Shown in pieces: positions 59,895 through 64,000 of a stretch of DNA of 64,000 bases. The DNA is from Larkinella bovis (GTDB lineage Bacteria; Bacteroidota; Bacteroidia; Cytophagales; Spirosomataceae), in NCBI RefSeq assembly GCF_042655385.1, contig NZ_JBHSMA010000001.1, positions 1,426,001 through 1,490,000 on the forward strand, written 5' to 3'. The notes beneath the pieces were generated by a model. The model was not told the origin of the DNA. It searched no databases and worked only from the letters and a program-made list of their open reading frames with translations. Within the stretch, counting starts at the first letter, position 1. Each line of letters opens with the position of its first letter. The position numbers and the translations under genes were made by a program.

Positions 59895-60719
59895 TTACCT
59901 GCCTTTCTGGTAATACTTCATCGCATCCGGCATTTGTTTCTGCAGATCCCGAATCCGACGCTCATCCGAGGGGTGCGTTGACAGAAACTCCGGCGGTTTT
60001 TGCCCCGAACCGGCTTTGGCCATCCGCCCCCAGAAATTAACAGCCTCCTGCGGGTTGTAGCCCGCCATCGCCATAAAAATCAGGCCTAATTTATCAGCCT
60101 CCGATTCCTGCGACCGGCTGTGCGGAAGCGCCCGACCTACCTGATACGCAATCGGTAAGCCAGCCCCTACCGCTTGCAGGAGCAAGGCGTTGGTCTGGCT
60201 ACGCTGGTTTTGTGACAACGAACCCAGCACGAGCTGCCCCCCTTGCATCAGGCCGTTGGCCAGCAGTCCTTCGCTCATCCGTTCGTTCCCGTGTTCGGCA
60301 ATGGCGTGCGAAACTTCATGCCCCATGACCGTGGCCACTCCCGCTTCATTCTGCGTATACTTCAGAATCCCGGTATAGAAAGCCACTTTTCCACCCGGCA
60401 TACACCAGGCATTCACCTCCGGACTTTGAATCAGGTTAAATTCCCATTGAAAACCGTTCAGCCGCTCACTCAGATTATTAGCGGCCATATACGACTCAAC
60501 GGCTTTCTGAATTCGAACCCCAACCCGCTTAATCATATCTTCCTCGTTCCCGGAACGAACGACTCTACTGGTGTCGAGTACTTCTTTGTAATTCGTAAAA
60601 CTCAACGGCAGCATCTGTGAATTCGGAATGAGCACCAGCTGGTTCCGACCCGTAAGCGGGACCTTCTGACAGGCAATGACGAGGCCAATCATCAACATGG
60701 CCATTATCGCTCTTTTCAT
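59895..60719 (-). CDS. M48-family zinc metallopeptidase lipoprotein
   Basis: A 274-residue periplasmic peptidase. The chosen start (60719) gives a lipoprotein signal MKRAIMAMLMIGLVIACQK with lipobox ending at Cys about 17. A start at 60758 adds 13 residues. The zinc motif HEVSHAIAEHG (HExxH, about 136-140) and the downstream ESEADKLG (about 206-213, with the third ligand) are complete. Relatives (BepA/YfgC, LoiP type) help outer-membrane protein quality control. Fits that role by similarity only. Confidence 0.92.
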   Translation of the reverse strand: MKRAIMAMLMIGLVIACQKVPLTGRNQLVLIPNSQMLPLSFTNYKEVLDTSRVVRSGNEEDMIKRVGVRIQKAVESYMAANNLSERLNGFQWEFNLIQSPEVNAWCMPGGKVAFYTGILKYTQNEAGVATVMGHEVSHAIAEHGNERMSEGLLANGLMQGGQLVLGSLSQNQRSQTNALLLQAVGAGLPIAYQVGRALPHSRSQESEADKLGLIFMAMAGYNPQEAVNFWGRMAKAGSGQKPPEFLSTHPSDERRIRDLQKQMPDAMKYYQKGR

Positions 60720-60838
60720 GGTTAGAATCTGATAGTGTTTAGATATTTTAGACGTCAAAACTATCTACAAGAGACTGTTTGGATCCCAACTTTGTTCAAA
60801 ATTTTTAATAAGCGTGCGGTTGGGCCATCTTTCCTGTT

Positions 60839-60846
60839 TAGATTTG
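60839..60846 (+). promoter_or_regulatory. TAnnTTTG -7 element before the FAH-family gene
   Basis: TAGATTTG is an exact -7 match, 25 bp upstream of the ATG at 60872. TTG at 60820-60822 is slightly close (16 bp) for a -33 element. Confidence 0.45.
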
Positions 60847-60871
60847 CGGCAGCAGCCAAAGTTTAAATCGC

Positions 60872-61483
60872 ATGAAAATCATCGCCGTCGGACGGAATTA
60901 CGCCGAACATATCAAGGAGCTCAACAACGAACAACCCGACGATCCGGTTATTTTCACCAAACCCGAAACGGCCATTCTGCGACCCGGCGACCCTTTTTTC
61001 TACCCCGATTTTTCGACCGATGTTCATTTCGAAGTTGAGATCCTGGTGCGCATCAGCCGGACGGGTAAAAATATCGACCCGAAGTTCGCCCACCGGTACT
61101 ACGAAGAAATTGGGATCGGGATTGACTTCACGGCGCGCGATCTCCAATCGAAACTGAAAGCCAAAGGCTTACCCTGGGATCTAGCGAAAGGTTTCAATGG
61201 TTCGGCTCCGATGTCGTCCTTCGTTCCTAAAACCGACTTTCCGGATCTTCGCAATCTCAATTTCCGGCTCGATGTTAACGGAGAAACCCGGCAAGCGGGC
61301 AATACGTCCCTGATGCTGTTTCCGGTCGATTACCTGATTTCCTTCGTATCCAACTATTTTCTGTTGTTGCAGGGCGATGTATTATTTACCGGAACGCCCA
61401 AAGGGGTCGGCCCCGTGCGGATTGGTGACAAATTGACCGCTTATATTGAAGACCGGAAAATGTTAGAGTTTGAGGTAAAATAA
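60872..61483 (+). CDS. Fumarylacetoacetate hydrolase-family protein
   Basis: A 203-residue single-domain FAH-fold enzyme. The start MKIIAVGRNYAEHIKEL is typical of small acylpyruvase or oxaloacetate decarboxylase-like members. The metal-binding residues are in VHFEVEILVRI (Glu pair) and GIGIDFTARDLQ (Asp), and LLQGDVLFTGTPKGVGPV is the substrate-loop motif. It is co-transcribed with the M23 gene 21 bp downstream. Substrate unknown; a beta-keto or acylpyruvate is usual. Confidence 0.9.
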   Translation: MKIIAVGRNYAEHIKELNNEQPDDPVIFTKPETAILRPGDPFFYPDFSTDVHFEVEILVRISRTGKNIDPKFAHRYYEEIGIGIDFTARDLQSKLKAKGLPWDLAKGFNGSAPMSSFVPKTDFPDLRNLNFRLDVNGETRQAGNTSLMLFPVDYLISFVSNYFLLLQGDVLFTGTPKGVGPVRIGDKLTAYIEDRKMLEFEVK

Positions 61484-61496
61484 CAACGGTTCTGGC

Positions 61497-61501
61497 GGAG
61501 G
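61497..61501 (+). promoter_or_regulatory. Shine-Dalgarno-like GGAGG before the M23 gene
   Basis: GGAGG ends three bases before the ATG at 61505. This is unusual here, since most starts in the window lack such a sequence. The spacing is short, so it may have limited effect. Confidence 0.3.
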
Positions 61502-61504
61502 ATT

Positions 61505-63487
61505 ATGGTAGAAATGGTGCGACGTACGCTAATTATAGTCAGTCTTTCCCTGCTTTGTATCACGGCAGGTAGTGCGCAAACACCCCGTAAAGAAATACTG
61601 AAAGCCGTTCAACCCGGTTATTTTATGTTCCCGATCATGCCCGGCGAAGCCAACTCATTATCAGGCGGTTTGGGGGATTTGCGACCGAATCATTTTCACG
61701 CGGGGATCGATATCCGAACGGCACAGCGCGAGGGGCTGGATGTTTACGCAGCCGCCGACGGCTACGTGTCCCGAATTGCGGTTTTTACGGGCGGTTACGG
61801 CAATGTTATTTTTATCAGACATCCGAACGGGTTAACAACGGTGTATGGCCATTTAAAAAACCTGAACGATACCCTGGGCCAGTATCTACGGGCCGAACAG
61901 TACAAAAAGCAAACCTTTGAAATCGATCTGCGCCCGCAGCCCAATCAGTTTCCGATCAAAAAAGGGGAAATCATTGCGCTATCCGGCAATACGGGCGGCT
62001 CGGGGGGCCCGCATTTACATTTTGAAATTCGGGATGAGAAAAACAACCTGATCAATCCGATGCTGTTCGGCTTTCAGGAACTGGAAGATAACGTCCCTCC
62101 GTTCTTCGAGCGCATTGCCCTGCAACCCCTAACGCCCGCGTCGCGCGTGAACGGACAGGCTGGCCGCCTGGCCCTTTCTCCGGTTCGGAAGCCCAACGGT
62201 GATTATGTACTGAATCAGCCGGTTTCGGCCTCCGGTTTTATCGGACTTGAGGTGCTGGCGCACGACCGGACGAGCGGGTCGCCGTTCAAAAATGGGCTGA
62301 CCTGCATTGAAATCCAGCTGGACGACCAGGAAGTGTTCGCCTATACCATGAACCACTTCCCCAACGAAGAAACGCGCCTGATCAATCTGCACATGAATTA
62401 CGGCATTGAGCAACTGACGGGCCAGCGGTTTCACCGGTGCTACATTGCCGACGGTAATACGTTGAATCTGTATCGGTACGGTAAAACGAAAGGGAAACTG
62501 CCCCTGTTCGACGGAAAACCGCACGTTGTCACGATCACGCTTTATGACAGTTTTCAGCACACGACCTCGCTGCGGTTTACGGTTTTGCCGGACACGGAAA
62601 ATGCGATCGCCAATCCCCTGAAACCGAGCAAATTGCCGACCGCTCTTTTCAGTTCAGTGCAGGAAAATACACTGATCATCAGAGCCCGTAACTTTCCGAC
62701 CACGAAAGCGCCCGACGCCCGGTTGTATCTGGACGGAGGCACGGAAGAAATACCGGCGACTTACGTTTACGCCAATGAAGCGTATTATATTGTTGATTTA
62801 CAGCAAAATTTACCGGATTCGGTGCAAATTGGCAAAACCGTCCTGCCACTGAATTTCAGGAAACGTATTTTGCCCGGTCAGTCCATGACGTATCAGGATT
62901 CGGCGGTTACCATCGGATTTCAAGCGGAAAGCCTGTACGACACGCTGCATCTGGCGGTTTCGCATTCGGGGAACCGCCTGTCGATCAACCAGGGCACCAT
63001 TCCGTTAAACGATAACATTGAGGTCGATTTCGTACCGGCCGAGCCGGTGGAAAATACGGCCCGGACACAGATGTACCTGATCAACGGCAACCGGCGCTAT
63101 TATGTGGGCGGTTTTTGGAAAAATGACCATTTTCTGTTCCGGACCCGCCAGTTGGGCACGTTTCAATTGCTGACGGATGCCAATCCGCCGACGGTTAAAT
63201 TTTTGCGGAAAGACCACGAAGCGCTGGTGGCAACGGTCAAAGACGACCTGTCCGGGCTTGACACGGTGCGGGCAATGGTCAACGGGGAGTGGGTTCTGAT
63301 GCAATACGATTACAAGCGGGCCCTAATCTGGTCGGATAAACTGGATTCCACGAAACCGTTTGAGGGTAGTGTGGTGTTAGAGGTCAAAGACCGGGCGGGG
63401 AATCTGACGACGGTTACGGCCACGCTTCCCCCGGCGCCCCGACCCGTTGTCGTGGATTCGGCGGATATTTCAAACAACGAAAAATAA
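61505..63487 (+). CDS. Exported M23-family peptidase (LytM-type)
   Basis: A 660-residue protein with signal peptide (about 1-24, ending AGSAQ). The peptidase domain (about 55-195) shows the zinc ligands in NHFHAGIDIRT (H-x3-D) and GPHLHFEIRD (HxH), plus VYAAADGYVSRI and YGNVIFIRHPNGLTTVYGHL. These are all active-site residues of LytM enzymes, so it should cut peptidoglycan cross-bridges or other glycine-rich peptides. The remaining 450 residues are a series of beta-rich repeats of unknown role. It follows the FAH-family gene. Confidence 0.92.
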   Translation: MVEMVRRTLIIVSLSLLCITAGSAQTPRKEILKAVQPGYFMFPIMPGEANSLSGGLGDLRPNHFHAGIDIRTAQREGLDVYAAADGYVSRIAVFTGGYGNVIFIRHPNGLTTVYGHLKNLNDTLGQYLRAEQYKKQTFEIDLRPQPNQFPIKKGEIIALSGNTGGSGGPHLHFEIRDEKNNLINPMLFGFQELEDNVPPFFERIALQPLTPASRVNGQAGRLALSPVRKPNGDYVLNQPVSASGFIGLEVLAHDRTSGSPFKNGLTCIEIQLDDQEVFAYTMNHFPNEETRLINLHMNYGIEQLTGQRFHRCYIADGNTLNLYRYGKTKGKLPLFDGKPHVVTITLYDSFQHTTSLRFTVLPDTENAIANPLKPSKLPTALFSSVQENTLIIRARNFPTTKAPDARLYLDGGTEEIPATYVYANEAYYIVDLQQNLPDSVQIGKTVLPLNFRKRILPGQSMTYQDSAVTIGFQAESLYDTLHLAVSHSGNRLSINQGTIPLNDNIEVDFVPAEPVENTARTQMYLINGNRRYYVGGFWKNDHFLFRTRQLGTFQLLTDANPPTVKFLRKDHEALVATVKDDLSGLDTVRAMVNGEWVLMQYDYKRALIWSDKLDSTKPFEGSVVLEVKDRAGNLTTVTATLPPAPRPVVVDSADISNNEK

Positions 63488-63553
63488 GCCCGGGTGGGCA
63501 ATCGGTAATTTTTGCCTTTATTTGCCTCCCCGAAGCGATTAAACTCCAACACT

Positions 63554-64000
63554 ATGGCTCTCCACATCGGCGACGCGGCTCCCGACTTTGCAACCCGCGA
63601 CCAGAATGGCAACCCGGTCCGGTTATCGGACTTCCGGGGGAAAAAGGTGGTTCTGTATTTTTACCCGAAAGACGATACGCCCGGCTGCACCGCCGAAGCC
63701 TGTAGCCTGCGCGATAACTACGAGCATCTGCAAAAAGCCGGCTACGAAGTATTGGGCGTGAGTGTCGATGATGAAAAATCGCACCAGAAGTTCATCAAAA
63801 AGTATAACCTGCCCTTTCCGTTGCTGGCCGACACCGACCATCAAATCGTGGAAGCGTATGAGGTCTGGCGGGAAAAATCGATGTTCGGCAAAGCTTACAT
63901 GGGCATCGTCCGCACCACGTTCTTACTTGATGAACAGGGGAAAATCACCGAGATCATTACCAAAATTGACACCGAAAAACACGCTGAACAGATTCTGAAA
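63554..64000 (+). CDS. Peroxiredoxin of the BCP/PrxQ type, cut by the window end
   Basis: The first 149 residues are visible, starting MALHIGDAAPDFATRDQNG and reaching the window edge without a stop. DTPGCTAEACSLRD carries the peroxidatic Cys45 and resolving Cys50 (C-x4-C), typical of PrxQ. It reduces peroxides with thioredoxin. Family members are about 150 residues, so only the last few residues should be missing. Confidence 0.93.
   Translation, partial: MALHIGDAAPDFATRDQNGNPVRLSDFRGKKVVLYFYPKDDTPGCTAEACSLRDNYEHLQKAGYEVLGVSVDDEKSHQKFIKKYNLPFPLLADTDHQIVEAYEVWREKSMFGKAYMGIVRTTFLLDEQGKITEIITKIDTEKHAEQILK

Noticed and set aside
1..64000. tRNA, rRNA or CRISPR features
   Set aside because: No spacer showed a GTTCGAA-type T-loop with matching acceptor stem, no rRNA-like sequence and no regularly spaced direct repeats. 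This was a visual check, and a covariance-model scan would be decisive.
1..64000. Insertion sequences or prophage
   Set aside because: No transposase, integrase or phage structural protein was found among the open frames; the palindromic spacers do not enclose genes.

Overview
The window looks like chromosomal DNA of a GC-moderate Bacteroidota, most likely a Cytophagales/Spirosomataceae-type soil or water bacterium. The gene families point this way: a DUF2723 membrane protein, XylR-type LacI/AraC regulators, 3-keto-disaccharide hydrolase (DUF1080), many Gfo/Idh/MocA oxidoreductases, a ThuA fusion protein, malate:quinone oxidoreductase and secreted carbohydrate enzymes. Most starts lack a Shine-Dalgarno sequence, and several spacers carry the Bacteroidota promoter element TAnnTTTG. 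Genus is inference. I see no rRNA, tRNA, CRISPR array, insertion sequence, phage gene or TonB-dependent SusC/SusD pair.

Region 1 (about 0.1-17.6 kb) is a glycan-utilisation locus. A divergent control region at 10182-10271 separates a leftward set (GH20 beta-hexosaminidase, MFS sugar permease, XylR-type regulator, small membrane protein, DUF1080 hydrolase) from a rightward set (HGSNAT/NagX-like acyltransferase, sialidase-like propeller protein, a large glycosidase-like protein, a calcineurin-type phosphoesterase). A second copy of the large glycosidase-like protein sits at 1.5-3.8 kb behind a DegT-family aminotransferase. GH20 plus a NagX-like protein suggests an N-acetylhexosamine-containing substrate.

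Region 2 (17.7-25 kb) holds an APC permease and what looks like one sugar or sugar-acid catabolic pathway: leftward HpcH/HpaI aldolase and Gfo/Idh dehydrogenase, and rightward HUMPS-type decarboxylase, zinc-type dehydrogenase, SDR and TIM-barrel isomerase. No sugar kinase is encoded with it, although characterised HUMPS enzymes use phosphorylated substrates. This is the best candidate in the window for an undescribed pathway.

Region 3 (25-49 kb) is mainly housekeeping: a small [2Fe-2S] protein with a flavin reductase, queG, grpE-dnaJ, a DUF2723 membrane protein, an M3 peptidase, mqo, a nucleoside permease, two sensor kinases without adjacent regulators, mutS, a TrmH-type methyltransferase and a histone-H1-like protein. 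It also contains a 570-residue unknown at 35.6 kb whose C-terminus shows nucleoside phosphorylase/MTAN-like motifs.

Region 4 (49-64 kb) opens with a 1263-residue ThuA/propeller/HEAT/cupredoxin lipoprotein behind a Gfo/Idh gene and an AraC regulator. It continues with a PA0069-type radical SAM protein, a LolD-type ATPase, sucC, an M48 lipoprotein, an FAH-family hydrolase, an M23 peptidase and a peroxiredoxin cut by the window end. Many spacers contain strong hairpins. Some are ordinary terminators, but four types (near 1.4, 6.3/19.2, 23.1 and 3.8/24.0 kb) have two facing arms, several built from short repeated words, and look like dispersed intergenic elements.
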